DNA of 64,000 bases from Boesenbergia rotunda (lineage: Eukaryota; Streptophyta; Magnoliopsida; Zingiberales; Zingiberaceae). Shown here in pieces: positions 23,431-33,984 of this stretch. Where the stretch lies: contig JAGFNQ010006426.1 of NCBI GenBank assembly GCA_024364735.1, forward strand, positions 1-64,000, in the 5' to 3' direction. The notes beneath the pieces are model-generated. The model saw only the letters and a list, made by a program, of their open reading frames with translations, ran no database searches and was not told where the DNA came from. A program made the position numbers and the translations under genes. Each line of letters opens with the position of its first letter. Within the stretch, counting starts at the first letter, position 1.

Positions 23431-23920
23431 GCCATGTTATGTATACGACAAGTGACGTAAGATGTTATGTTCTAAGTAGAGCACCAAGTACGTTAATGTT
23501 TTATGCGCTCATTATGAGATAATGAATGTTGAATGGTTTTGTGAGTAGGAAAGAGTCTTACTAAGCCTAGGTGCTTATAGTCTTATTTCCTTATACCGCA
23601 GATCATTCAAGGGGACAATGAAGGAAGCAGCAGGAGGGCAAGAACGCATGTGTGTCGTAGTGACTTGGCCCAGGAAACTATATGTTTACTTATATGTTTG
23701 AATAATGACTTATGGAAACTTATGACCTTATGATATGATGTTATGTGAGACATGATATGATGCTTAAGTTCAAAGTTAATATGCTAAGGTTTCCATGTCA
23801 ATAAGTTAAGAATGGTAACAGGGCATGTATAAGTTAAGTTATTCCGCTGCCTTATGATGTCTACATGCCCTAAGCATGTGAACGTAACGCTGCTTATGAA
23901 AAAAAAAAGCGGGCGTTACA

Positions 23921-24235
23921 CCCTTGCTAGGTGAATTGGTTAAAGCATACATGGTTGTACAAGAGGTCCACGGTTCAATTCTTGGTCTATGCACATTATT
24001 TTCCATTTTATTTTTATTTTATTTTTCTTAATATTCGAAAATCCCCTAAAAATCCCCCCATAATTATGTTAATATTTCCCATTAAAATCCCTTTATATTT
24101 TTATAAATTTTTACCTAAAATTTACCAATAATCATGGTACTAGAAAGCCCATATAAGGCCTATTAGTGGCCATTTCCTCAATTTAATTGGTAAAGGCATG
24201 GATTTCTAGGCTAAAATTCGTGTCAATACTTCTAG
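23921..24235 (-). repeat. Del(-) 3' LTR, left part
   Basis: It matches 8927-9240 of the Del LTR remnant and the reverse complement of the 5' third of the Del(+) LTR, including a plus-strand tRNA-like segment at about 23924-23990 (GGTGAATTGGTTAAAGC, then CGGTTCAATTC). It continues at 37544 after the Copia-A insertion; TCTAG is duplicated at the two junctions. Confidence 0.87.
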
Positions 24236-25657
24236 TGTTGGATCGTGAAAAACCGATAGAGGGGGGGGGGGGGGGGGGGGTGAATATCGGAAATTGTTCT
24301 TTTTCGGAAAACTAAGAGTAAGTGCACAGCGGAAATAAAAGTACGAGACACAGCACAATGACACAGTGGTTTTTACTTGGTTCGGAGCCTGTGTCAACTC
24401 CTACTCCAAGGCCCACGATCGTTGACCGTTTACTATGGGCAATTCTATATTCGCACAAATAGATTACAATAATTTCAATTACAGAGATAGTGCAACAGAA
24501 TAATAAACAAATATTAAGCTCTTCGTTACCGACGTCCGGAGTGTATCGACTCTTTTTCGGGGCAGCGGGACGTCGTCGGCTCGAGGTGAGGCGTTTTTGG
24601 AGCGAGGCATGAGTGTAGAGGAGCTTTGAGGCGTTGAAAGAATTATATTCGGAAGCCTAGGGTCGAGGGCCCTTTATATAGGGCTAGGGGGCGCCCGGGA
24701 CGTCGGGGGCACCCCCCACGTGGCTTTTGATCCGCACAAACCTCGGTCGCGTCTGATCCTCTGGATCCGCTTTGACCATGGCGCCCGGGTCGTTCGGGGC
24801 GCCCGTATTGGCCGGGTCAAACCTCATCTCTTGGCTTCGAAGGCTTCTGGTTCGATGTACGCGCATGGGGGCGCCCGTAGCGGAGGGGGCGCCCGGGAGC
24901 AGCGGGGGCGCCCGGAGGCACGGGGGCGCCCGACCCAGTGTGTATTTGAACCATTCTTCGAGTTACTTGTTTTGTATGGCCCTTGGGAGCGCCCGGGATG
25001 CTCCGGGCGCCCTACTCAGCAACTGCCTCTCTCCTTTGAGGCTTTCTGAGCTGTAGACACACGTTCCTTCGGTCCTGCATCCAGGGTTAGTCCAAAACAC
25101 AATAACATAATAAATTATTAGATTTACACAGCCTTAGCTGTCTTGGTTCTGACTTTGGTCTCCAAAATGGAGCCCTAGGTCGAACCGACGCCTACTGTTC
25201 CCTCGACGGGGAACGCGTCCTCACCTACTCCTCTCGGGAGAATTTACCTGATGCCAACCGTTCCATTGGTTGGACTTTTGCCTGACGGTCCTTTGTCAGG
25301 TCTTGTAAACTGGCAGTCCTTCGCCAGTTGCCTAGCAGTCCTTCGCTAGGGCTTCGGTCTCAGACTGTCCTTCGCCTGGAGCCTAGCAGTCCTTCGCTAG
25401 GGCTTGATACTGGCAGTCCTTCGCCAGTTGCCTAGCAGTCCTTCGCTAGGGCTTGGATACTGGCAGTCCTTCGCCAGTTGCCTAGCAGTCCTTCGCTAGG
25501 GCTTGGATACTGGCAGTCCTTCGCCAGGTGCCTAGCAGTCCTTCGCTAGGGCTTTTTCTGCACACTCAGTTAACAACGTTAGATCACAAATAAACTTAAC
25601 TTTGAATCCTTTGCCAATATCAAAACCAGGTTCGATATGGTGCTTCCTACACCAACA
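24236..25657 (-). repeat. Copia-A 3' LTR
   Basis: It runs from TGTTGGATCGTG to ...CACCAACA. It holds a 20-base G run (24261-24280; 7 bases in the partner LTR), several GGGGGCGCCCGG palindromes (24690-25010) and a minisatellite (25280-25560). The open frames on both strands at 24680-25056 come from the GC-rich LTR and are not genes. Confidence 0.94.
25280..25560. repeat. Minisatellite in the Copia-A LTR
   Basis: The unit GCCTAGCAGTCCTTCGCTAG plus GGCTTGGATACTGGCAGTCC (about 53 bp) is repeated about five times, with one variant using CTCAGACTGTCCTTCGCC. The partner LTR has the same array at 37190-37445. Confidence 0.92.
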
Positions 25658-25673
25658 ATCTCCCCCTTTTTGA
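25658..25673 (-). other. Copia-A polypurine tract
   Basis: The minus strand reads AAAAAGGGGGAGAT immediately before the LTR start TGTTGGTG, a typical SIRE-type plus-strand primer site. It fixes the orientation. Confidence 0.9.
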
Positions 25674-27944
25674 TTATGGCAACACAATTCAAAGTTATGT
25701 AAAAAACTTTATAACTGTTAAGAACATAATATAAAAATGAAGTATAGCAATTTTACACAATTCAATGTTAAGTAAAAACTTTATACCATTTACTAACACA
25801 AGGTAAGGGTTGAAAAAAACCTTTATTTCTCATAAAAAAATCTTTATTTCTTATACTCCCCCTAAAACCCTGAGTACTTGTGTTATACTACTTAACTTTG
25901 ACCTTTCCTCCCCCTTTGACATATATTAAAAATAAGCATGGGTGAACAAGGTATCTAATAGGGAGGTTTCAGTTTTACCAAAATAAATTTAAGTAAAGGA
26001 GTTCAAAAGCATAGTTTTCAAGAAAAACTTAACTGTAACTTACTTTGCCAACATTTTGATAGCAAGTTTTCCTTAAAAAGTTTCAACTTTTGCACTCATA
26101 GAGAATTTTCCTTAGAACATATTTTGTGCATTAAAAATCATTTTTACTTGGAAAACCTTTAAATAGACAAGTTTTTGCTGAAACATAGATTTGTTTGCTA
26201 AGAAAACTTTATTTAGAAACATTTGTCAAAAATTTCCAAAGGTTTTGCTCAGACAAACTTTGTTTACTAAGGAAAATTTTACTTAGAAATATTTTCAAAA
26301 TAACTACACTTAGTGCTTTAGAGGTGTTGAAAGATGCTTAGACCAATTTTAAAGCACTTAAGAATACTTAGTGAAAACAAGATAAAATTTGAAATTTTCT
26401 CTCTCTTGGCCATATATCAATAAGGAACTTTTAAGGAAAAATTATGTGGATCAGAGCTTATGAGTTTTGAAAATATAAAAATACTTAGTATAATTTTGAA
26501 AGCACACAGATTAAATTGCACTAAAAAGACTCCGCTTTGAAAGATATTGTGCAATTTTGAAAAAAGGATTTTGTATTTTTAGCCAAGTCTTTAGAAAATT
26601 CACGTACTTAGAACACTCTTGCCTTGGAAAAGTATTAGAACTTTTTAAAACATTATATTTTGAGATATTATGCAAATTTTGGAAAATATAAGTACTTTTG
26701 AAAAGTATGGATGTAGGTATTTTTAAACATAATATTTTAAAAGAATTTAATATTATTTTAAGATCATGATACTTTGTTTCTTTTCCAGTTTGACACAATC
26801 CTAGGAAGCCTTGTTAACTACAAGGACATTTTCCTAAGTGTCCTGAAAATTTTTCAACACTAGTAAATATTATTTCAAAAGGTATTTCAAACAAAACATT
26901 TTAAAATAATATTATTTTGTAAGACAAATGTTTTCGACACAATTTTGAAAATATAGTGTATGAAAATATATTATTTAGAAGTGTTTGATAACTCTTTTAA
27001 TTTGACCTCCCCCTAAATTTGACACAGTCCTTGGAAGCTTGTTGACCACAAGTATTCTTCCTCTAGTTCTTAGGGTTCAGTTCATATCAAAAGAGTTATT
27101 TAATAATTTCAAAGATAATTGCAAAAGAAAATACTTGTTAGACATAATTTCTTTTGATTTAGACTCCCCCTAAATTTGACACATCCTAGGAGTCCTTGTA
27201 GATCATTAAGTGGACTTTCCTTTGTGTCTTTAGGGTTTACTAAAATCAAAAGAATAGTTTTGAATACTAGCATGGTAATATAATTTATAGTAAATTCAAT
27301 TTGAGCAGAAACCCTGTTTTCGAAAAATATTTTGAAATAATAATGGTTTTTGTAAAGCACAATTTTAAAAAATATAGTGATTATTGGAAAATATAGTATT
27401 TCTTTTAATTTGAGCTCCTCCTGAATCTGACATAGTCCTAGGAGGCTTGTTGACCACAAGTTAATCCTCCTCTTAGTCTTAGGGTTTGTCAAAATTAAAG
27501 AAACAATTTTGAACATGCCTTTTGAGTATGATCATTTTTAAGGAAATAGATTTTTGAAAATACAATCTGGTATGATAACACAATTTTTCGAAACCCCTTT
27601 TGGAATGGTAATAATTTTTCAAAAATACTTTGAAAGAAAAGAATAAACTACTCCCACTGTACTGTTTAACTTAATCTAATGTCCATGTTTGACTATGTTG
27701 ACAGGTTTGACTCAGTTATGTTTGACCAATCAAATAACTAGATTAATCAAACCCTAAATTCTATTTAAAAACGAGTCTATTTTAACATGAAATTCAATAT
27801 TTTGAAAAAAAATAGAGATAATTTTGAATATTTTTTTTTTGTTTTTTTGTTTTTTTTTTTGGAGCACTTTGAGTTTTATTTAAAAGAATAGTGACATATA
27901 TTCTTAGGTCCTAGATATCTCACCCAGTTCTATGTGATCAAACA
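25674..27944 (-). other. Copia-A 3' non-coding region
   Basis: About 2.3 kb of AT-rich sequence with no recognisable protein. A motif with CTCCCCCTAAATTTGACA followed by a CTAGGA...CTTGTTGACCACAAG stretch recurs at about 27005, 27160 and 27420, as a degenerate tandem duplication. The open frames at 26511-26798 and 27109-27516 are low-complexity and unsupported. Confidence 0.6.
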
Positions 27945-27947
27945 TGT

Positions 27948-28225
27948 CACTACTAGAATTTTTGCATTCAACAACACATAATCGACAACGGTTTTTTGAT
28001 AAAGTGTTGTCGTATGTCAATTTAACAACAGTTTTAGTATTAACCGTTGTTGTTGTTGGTCTGTATACGTAAAAAGACAACAGTAATAACAAAATGTTGT
28101 CGTATGTATACTCAACGACAACAGTTATAAAATAACTGTTGTCTATAGGCGGGATTTACAACAACTGATGTGATAAACTGTTGTCTATTATGACAATAGA
28201 CAACAGTTATATTAAACTGTTGTTG
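27948..28225. repeat. Left terminal and subterminal repeats of the CACTA element
   Basis: Repeats of ACAACAGTT/AACTGTTGT in both orientations, such as ACGACAACAGTTATAAAATA and its complements, occupy the first about 270 bp. In CACTA elements such motifs bind the transposase accessory protein. Confidence 0.88.
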
Positions 28226-28736
28226 TTGTATTGTTGTGTTGTTCAAGCAATAAATAAAATTAAATATGTTTTCTTTTTATAAATAAATTAACCTCTTTAT
28301 ATTTGTTTTTAAAGCATATACTCGAGCCCTAACTTCACGCACAACACCTCCTCCTTCTCCCGATGACGCGCCACCCCCTTTTGCCCGACGACGCGCCTCC
28401 GTCCCCTCTTCGCCGCGCTTGCATCTCCCCCTCCCCTCGACGCACGAGAAGAAAAGGCAAGGGTTTTGCTCCTCTTTGAGGTTTCCTGGCCATGAGAAGA
28501 AAAGGCAAGGGTTTTGTTCGAGCTTGAGGCCGCCGTCTCTAACCGATCCGGTCCTGCTCGCCCATCAATTCGTCAACCAGGTTAGTTTCCTACTCTATGG
28601 TTTCTGGCATCTCCTGCCCTAGGGCAAAAAATTGTTTGCAAGACCGAGCACTGCGGTCTCCAGGGTGTGAAATTTGATCGATAGAGGGGGATACGGAGAG
28701 AGAGGAGGAGCGAGAGTGAGAGCGATTGGTCGAGCA
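28226..28736 (+). other. GC-rich region upstream of the captured NDUFB7 frame
   Basis: After an AT-rich spacer, 28320-28600 is markedly GC-rich and contains a direct repeat (GAGAAGAAAAGGCAAGGGTT at about 28446 and 28494). AACCAGGTTAGTTT at about 28576 looks like a splice donor and CTGCCCTAGGG at about 28614 like an acceptor. It plausibly represents captured promoter, 5' UTR and a small UTR intron of the parental gene (inference). No protein is assigned. Confidence 0.45.
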
Positions 28737-29051
28737 ATGGCGGAAGAGGTGAAGCTGGGATCTTCGAAGCCGATGATCGCAACGCAGAAGGAGATGGAGG
28801 AGAACAGGGTTCCCATCCCCTACCGCGACGAGTGCGCTCATCTCCTTATTCCTCTCAACAAGTGCCACACCGCTGAGTTCTTTCTGCCATGGAAGTGCGA
28901 GAACGAGCCCCATGTCTATGAGAAGTGCGAGTACGAGCTCGTCATGGAGCGGATGCTCCAGATGCAAAAGATCCGTGAGCTTGAGGAGAGGAAGAAGGCG
29001 CTGAAGATTCAGGGTGCGGGCGGTGTCATCCCTTCTCCAGCCAACGTATGA
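28737..29051 (+). CDS. NDUFB7: NADH dehydrogenase 1 beta subcomplex subunit 7-like protein (complex I), in a CACTA element
   Basis: A 104-residue frame with no disruption. It carries the twin CX9C (CHCH) signature of NDUFB7, with cysteines at 33, 43, 54 and 64 (ECAHLLIPLNKC and KCENEPHVYEKC), followed by CEYELVMERMLQMQKIRELEE, a conserved helix of the family. NDUFB7 is an accessory subunit of mitochondrial complex I on the intermembrane-space side, folded by two disulfides. Its length is that usual for plants (just over 100). I chose the ATG at 28737 because the protein from there matches the family; the frame is open for 21 more codons upstream. GC content and codon use are much higher than in the surrounding DNA. 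Because it lies within transposon borders it is most likely a captured copy; whether it is expressed is unknown. Confidence 0.9.
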   Translation: MAEEVKLGSSKPMIATQKEMEENRVPIPYRDECAHLLIPLNKCHTAEFFLPWKCENEPHVYEKCEYELVMERMLQMQKIRELEERKKALKIQGAGGVIPSPANV

Positions 29052-30582
29052 ATCGCGTCCCTTCCCCTTCGCGATGGTTAGTTTTCGTCTTAATTGGTTT
29101 AGATGCTTGATTCTTTGGTTTACTATTGTAATTCTTAAAACTGTAGGTTTTGTTGCAAAGAACTCTGCTAATCTCGAAGATTCTTCTTGTGCTAAGTGAG
29201 ATTTAATGTTTTCTGGGTTAATAATGCTATTATTTTTCTCCGATGGTTCTAATTGAGAAAGAGTTATTAAGGACTATCCCACTGGATCTAAGCATACGAA
29301 GAACATGTTTTGATAAGAGGAAAGCAAATAATATGATATATTTGCAGTCTCTCACTCGCAGTGATGGCTGTCAAATAGTTTCTCAAGTATTTCTGGAAGT
29401 ATCTACCAAGAACGAAAGGTTTATCTCTTTTCTTGTTTTGTTGATGCAAGTATAGTCGTATCCTGTATTAAGATGTTTGTTATGTTAGTATGAAACAATT
29501 AAACTTCACTGATGTATGTAGGACCTAGAAGGATACAATTAAACATTGTATTTTATTCTGCAAACTCAGTCCATCTTGGAGTCACGTTCACAAATTTTCT
29601 TTTGGTTATCATTTCCTGTAGTGGTTATCATTTGTTCTTCAGAAAACAATCAAAATGACATATATTGGTGCATGAAAATGTTATGTTGTTCTGAATATCA
29701 AACTATAAGAATAGTGCCAGTTAATAAAGAACCCAAATCAACTTCTATCTTTGTTATTTTCTTAAGGAAACACCTTGGTGTACGCATATCTGCATCCTAG
29801 CATTTAAGTGAATATGAGCAGAAGTCTAATTATTATGACTAAGTTAAATTCTAGATATCCATTAATTTTTAATTATGCCATAGCTCACAAATGGACATTA
29901 GTAGTCCTCGAATGACTTAGAATGCCCTTTGTTGTTATTATTGTTGTTATTGTTGTTGGATTGCTGCCATCCGCAGCAATATGAATGAAGCAACCCTCAT
30001 CATCATTCGTTAATCTTTGTTGATATTTCCTTGGTATTGAGGGTTGCCATATATATACATCCTTATTCACTTATAAGATATGGAAGCACAATGTAGATGC
30101 GCAAACAGTTTTAACTAAAAATTTAGTCTCTTGCATTTAGAGGACAAATTGATTATCTACAGTTGTGGTTGTTTTTATTTTCTGTTCTTTACTTATTTAT
30201 TTATTTCATCTATTTTCTCTTTGTTTAGTTGCTTCTGAATTTTATTAACATCCTAAATTGGCATAAGAAAGAACATTACTCTTCTTTCTCTGTTTTTTTC
30301 CCAGAAAGTTGATTTTATTAACATCATGTTTCTTTTTTCCTTGTATTCTGGATCTTCAAATAATAAAATACTTTTCAGTAAGGTCCTAATTCTGTTTGCC
30401 TGTTCTTCTTCAGCTTTTCTGCTGCTTTTGCAGCCTTTGTTGCTGGCATGGCTTGCATCGTCGGTATCGACTTCAGCAATAAAATTAGTTAGTATGCATC
30501 TAAATTAGTCTTAAAACAATAGTTTATCAACTACTGTACCTAATGTATAATTGAAGGGCAATAAAATTGTTTAATTCGTTCC
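29052..30582 (+). other. CACTA interior, no gene identified
   Basis: T-rich sequence in the style of plant introns and untranslated regions. It begins as the probable 3' part of the captured NDUFB7 locus. The small open frames at 29014-29199, 29243-29455, 29546-29800 and 30326-30508 have no recognisable motifs. A short (TTGTTA) run lies at about 29930-29960. Confidence 0.5.
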
Positions 30583-31008
30583 AAGGAAGAAAAGGAAGAA
30601 AACAAGTACAGTGGGAAGTGATTAAGGTATTTGTACTTCTATTTAAATCAAAATTTTTTATTGTGTATAATATTGGTATTTTAAGCATTAAAAATATGAA
30701 TTATCTTTGTCTTAGGTTCCTAGGCAACCGGATGCCAAACAATGTGGATATTATGTGATGAGATTTATGAAGCAAATTACTGAAGAAGTTACATCAATCG
30801 AGGGGGATGCATTCCGAACGATAGTAATAATTTCTTTATTATCTCAAATATTTAAAGTTATCTAGTTATAAATTTTTTCAAGTTATGTTTTATTCTGTAC
30901 AATCATATAATGTGTTTTTGTTCATAGTTTGCAAAAGCAGAGTACTCCCAAGATGAAATTGATGAAGTGCGCTCCGCGATAGCTGATTGTATACAGGATT
31001 ATATTTGA
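30583..31008 (+). pseudogene. Ulp1-type cysteine protease C-terminal remnant (CACTA-associated)
   Basis: Three short exon-like blocks with plausible splice sites can be read. The first ends GRKGRKQVQWEVIK, followed by a GT. The second (30716-30823, after CTTAG) reads VPRQPDAKQCGYYVMRFMKQ. The third (30928-31008, after CATAG) starts FAKAEYSQDEIDEV and ends at TGA. The QCGYYVMRFM block is the nucleophile-cysteine motif of the C48 (Ulp1/SENP-like) peptidase domains commonly encoded by plant CACTA elements. The histidine and aspartate parts of the active site are not found, so this is a C-terminal remnant. Confidence 0.75.
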
Positions 31009-31524
31009 TAATAGGTATGTAAATGTTAATTACTAAGGTTTAAACTTTTCCTGGTAAATGTTAGTTACTAAGCTTTCAGGTGATATACCTATTTGATAAT
31101 AGGTATGAATATTATTGATTATATGGTCTCACATAGAACTTAAATAGATGTGAACTTAATGGAGGATGGAATGATAAGATTGATGCAGCCGATCCAAATA
31201 GTTGACACAAACACAGCTTGAGGAGAGAATATACCTGTGTTTTCACTTTGCGGATTAAATTAGCTTTCTGCAACACAAACAATTACAGCTTTACAATTTT
31301 CAAAATCATGCAGAATTATTGATGCACGAATCCATAAATATGATTATTTGCTATTTTATTCTTTAGGTGTTGAACTTCTAAATTTGTTATTATCCCACCT
31401 CAGCCTTAGACATTCATTTACTGGATTTTGTAATTATAATAATAAAATGGAAGTGACTACCTTTTATCTGTATTTTATCTGTATTCATTTACTGGATTTT
31501 ATCCCCTTGTGCAAACCTTTCACA
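31009..31524 (+). other. CACTA interior, no gene identified
   Basis: AT-rich DNA following the protease remnant. GATATACCTATTTGATAATA at 31081 partly repeats the end of the protease block. No coding signal is supported. Confidence 0.45.
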
Positions 31525-31625
31525 GACTAGCAATGCCATGTCGAGGGCCCTAAATGTTCTACAGACAACTCACTCTTTTGGAGATATGATAGTTTTGATC
31601 TGGGACTCTCTTCTCGAATACAAGG
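31525..31625 (+). pseudogene. Possible captured exon, identity unknown
   Basis: The segment between an acceptor-like CACAGACTAG and the donor-like TACAAG|GTGATA reads AMSRALNVLQTTHSFGDMIV followed by LIWDSLLEYK. Clean splice-like borders and a protein-like composition in an AT-rich setting suggest an exon. I do not recognise the protein. Confidence 0.35.
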
Positions 31626-32199
31626 TGATAATGTTTTGCTCTTCTAAAGATTAGTTTTCTTCTTCTTTTAATGGAAGGATACTTGTTATCGTGTATTTGT
31701 TCCTTCAAATCAAGTATTTCTATATAACCATATTCCTAAAAACGGTTCTATGATTAATAATGCTAAAATTTATTAACTTGTTAATGCTGGTCAAACAATT
31801 TCTTTTTGTTATATGTGCTTCTCATCAAAACTCTGTTTGTGTGTCAGTATGCTTTTGAGAATATTGTTTTCCTATGGAAAATGAAATCATTATTTTAACA
31901 GCATATGCTTTAGATCTACTATTCTGGAAAAGGAATTCATTATAAACTTTTCAGATATTACTTAACATTCGCTAATGCTAAAACCTTTTTTTACGGGGAA
32001 ACACATACACTGTACATGGACAGAAAGAATAGAAGGCGAATGAAATAGTTTAAGGGAAGAGAAAAAAAATTATTCTGAAGAAATCTGTCACTCACATTCA
32101 AAGAAATATAAGTGGGTAAGTCTAATTAAATTATTCTGAAAGACATGAACTATCTGTCACTCACATTCTGTCATTCCCAAGTTCATGACAAGTTGGGCA
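31626..32199 (+). other. CACTA interior, no gene identified
   Basis: AT-rich, intron-like. A phrase around CTATCTGTCACTCACATTC occurs twice within 32070-32170, a short local duplication. No protein is seen. Confidence 0.45.
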
Positions 32200-32445
32200 A
32201 ATTAATAGATGTTGTATGAAGCTGCCGAGTTTGAAGACAGCCCGAGGAGACATGATGATGTATTTGAGGAAGCTCTTGCTATTTATAATCTAGCATATGA
32301 TTATGCACAAAAGGGAGGCGTTGGTAGGTGCAGTTTTGCTTGGAATGTTGCTGGACGAGCACTATGCATGCTTCACGCATCAAAACAAGATGATAAATCC
32401 TTGATTCCTTGCTCAAGAAGTGTACTTACAGAAATTCTTGAGTAA
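32200..32445 (+). pseudogene. RNA-dependent RNA polymerase-like C-terminal exon, captured
   Basis: A 78-codon open stretch from MLYEAAEFEDSPRRHDDVFE to a TAA contains EALAIYNLAYDYAQK and CSFAWNVAGRALCMLHASKQ. The arrangement (an EALAIY helix, then FAW-VAG-AL) resembles the C-terminal region of plant RNA-dependent RNA polymerases of the RDR3/4/5 type. The whole catalytic domain is missing here, so it is only a terminal exon. The identification is from remembered family features and is moderately certain; the alternative is an unknown host gene. Confidence 0.5.
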
Positions 32446-33984
32446 TAAAAATTTGAGAAAATAAAATGTACACAAGGGGATGGGCGTTTTTGTATTGAAA
32501 CTTTGATCATTAATTAGAAGTAGGCAACATATAGCAAATGTAGCAAATTATAATTACTCTGTAGCAAATCCACCACCAAATCTAGAATGTAGCAAATTAT
32601 AATTACTCTGTACCAAATCCATAAGGAGAGTATAAAACCTAGAATGTAGCAAATTATAACAATTACTCTATAGTTTCAATTATCTAGTGCATGTGCACAT
32701 CCAACTCGGTTTGAAGTATCAATAATTTGTTGCCTGACATGTTTTCTAATTAGCCTTCATCTTATAGCGTCTTCAATCTTCGGTTGAAAGATACACTTGT
32801 ATTTAACACTTTTTTACTATTAATAGGCATAATCATTGGTTCAAGATAGTGACACTAATATTTAAGCAATTTCCCTTGTTAGTTTGAGTTGAAAACAGCA
32901 CCAGCTGATTTTCAGTTTCCCACCACAAATCAAACCAAACACTGTTTCACTCGCTATATTGAGTTTCACAATTTTTTTGCTCAAAGCTCTCTAGGAACTT
33001 CATGCATTCAAGGAGTTTGGTAATTTCCTTGAAATTTGATCCAACTAGGCTTTCTAATGTACCCATTTTGCAAATGGGTGGAAAATTACCAACCTAGATT
33101 AACAGTTGTGTATCATCCAAATGGAATCCCATCCCTTAGAGATCTTAGAAGACCAACAATAAAATACATAGCAAAATGTTCTCATTACAACTTTTAAACT
33201 GAATCTTTTTGCAACGATCCTTCTGGTATTTAACATTATTCCTTAACTTACAAACCCAGTAAACACTGAGCCACAAAAATCAATATTCATCTCTTTACAT
33301 GTCATGCCATAAAAAATCAACAGCAAGCCCCCTGCTTTAGTCTCTGACTGTCGGTGAACAATTGGTAACACATGCAATGGTGAATAACTGACGCACAACA
33401 TGCAATGGTGCAATTGGTAACACATGCAATGGTGCAATTGGTCTCTGCTTTAGTCTCTGCTTTAGTCTCTGACTGTTGGTGAACAATTGGTAACACATGC
33501 AATGTTGAACAATTGTTATTTTTGTTGTTTGTTGATACATATTCATGGATCATTTTTTATTGGACATATGCATTTAATAGAATAACTAATTAGAGTGTTT
33601 GTTCTCTTTTTTCCAACTGCAGGGACTTGTTCATGATCATGTTTGAAGACCATTAATCTGACCTTCCAAGCTATAATTTTTGTGATTTGAACTTCATTGT
33701 AAGTTTAGTTGGGTCAGAATTATGAACTCTTGTAATTTGGGTCAGAAGATACTTTAGTGGTTTCGTCTGTATAAAGGTTTTTGGACAAAAGATACATTTA
33801 TGGTTTCATCTGTAGAAAGCTTGTGGTGGATCTTTGTATAAAGGTTATTGTAAATATGTTGATGATGTTTGATATATATAGTTTTTGTTTCGAGGTTAAA
33901 TTATTGTCTTTTAATTGAAAATATAATGGAAATATCTTTGTTGTCAAATTGGTATGAAACTGTTGTGGAACAGTGCAAACGCAC
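32446..33984. other. CACTA interior with local tandem repeats, no gene
   Basis: AT-rich. At 32520-32690 a unit with TGTAGCAAATTATAATTACT is repeated three times. At 33335-33510 a unit containing GGTGAACAATTGGTAACACA and TGCAATGGTG is repeated with TTTAGTCTCTGCTTTAGTCT. The small minus-strand frames at 33243-33553 are translations of these repeats. Confidence 0.55.

Larger units (their letters stand above)
12118..23920 (+). mobile_element. Del(+): Ty3/gypsy chromovirus-like element with giant LTRs
   Basis: The order is 5' LTR (12118-15398), primer-binding site, an acidic Gag-like ORF, integrase with a C-terminal chromodomain-like segment, polypurine tract, then LTR sequence to 23920. Protease, RT and RNase H are missing, so it is non-autonomous. 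The integrase style and the chromodomain-like end fit the Tekay/Del lineage (inference). The right LTR side is 5.8 kb instead of 3.3 kb because most of an LTR occurs twice around the N at 21020. The flanks ATAAT and CCCTT do not form a TSD, which also points to a rearranged or misassembled right side. Confidence 0.85.
21021..23920 (+). repeat. Del LTR copy, left end missing at the assembly gap
   Basis: It opens at CATTCTCTCTTCTTTCAATT (equivalent to 18616) and ends with the true LTR end GCGGGCGTTACA. Its repeats include an insertion absent from the other two copies at about 22380-22600 with an extra CTTTAAGGCATAA duplication, so it is not a simple duplicate of 18087-21019. It could be the genuine end of the Del(+) 3' LTR or the LTR of another element. 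Confidence 0.85.

Noticed and set aside
24680..25056. GC-rich open frames next to the 3' LTR of Copia-A, looking like a gene with high GC
   Set aside because: The same sequence is at 36600-36996 in the other LTR; the GC content comes from GGGCGCCC palindromes.
25280..25560. Regularly spaced repeats resembling a CRISPR array
   Set aside because: The spacers are themselves repeats, the array lies in a plant LTR and is duplicated in the partner LTR; it is a minisatellite.
30410..30490. A possible captured exon reading AAFAAFVAGMACIVGIDFS
   Set aside because: Short, lacking convincing splice borders, and not tied to a family I can name with any confidence.
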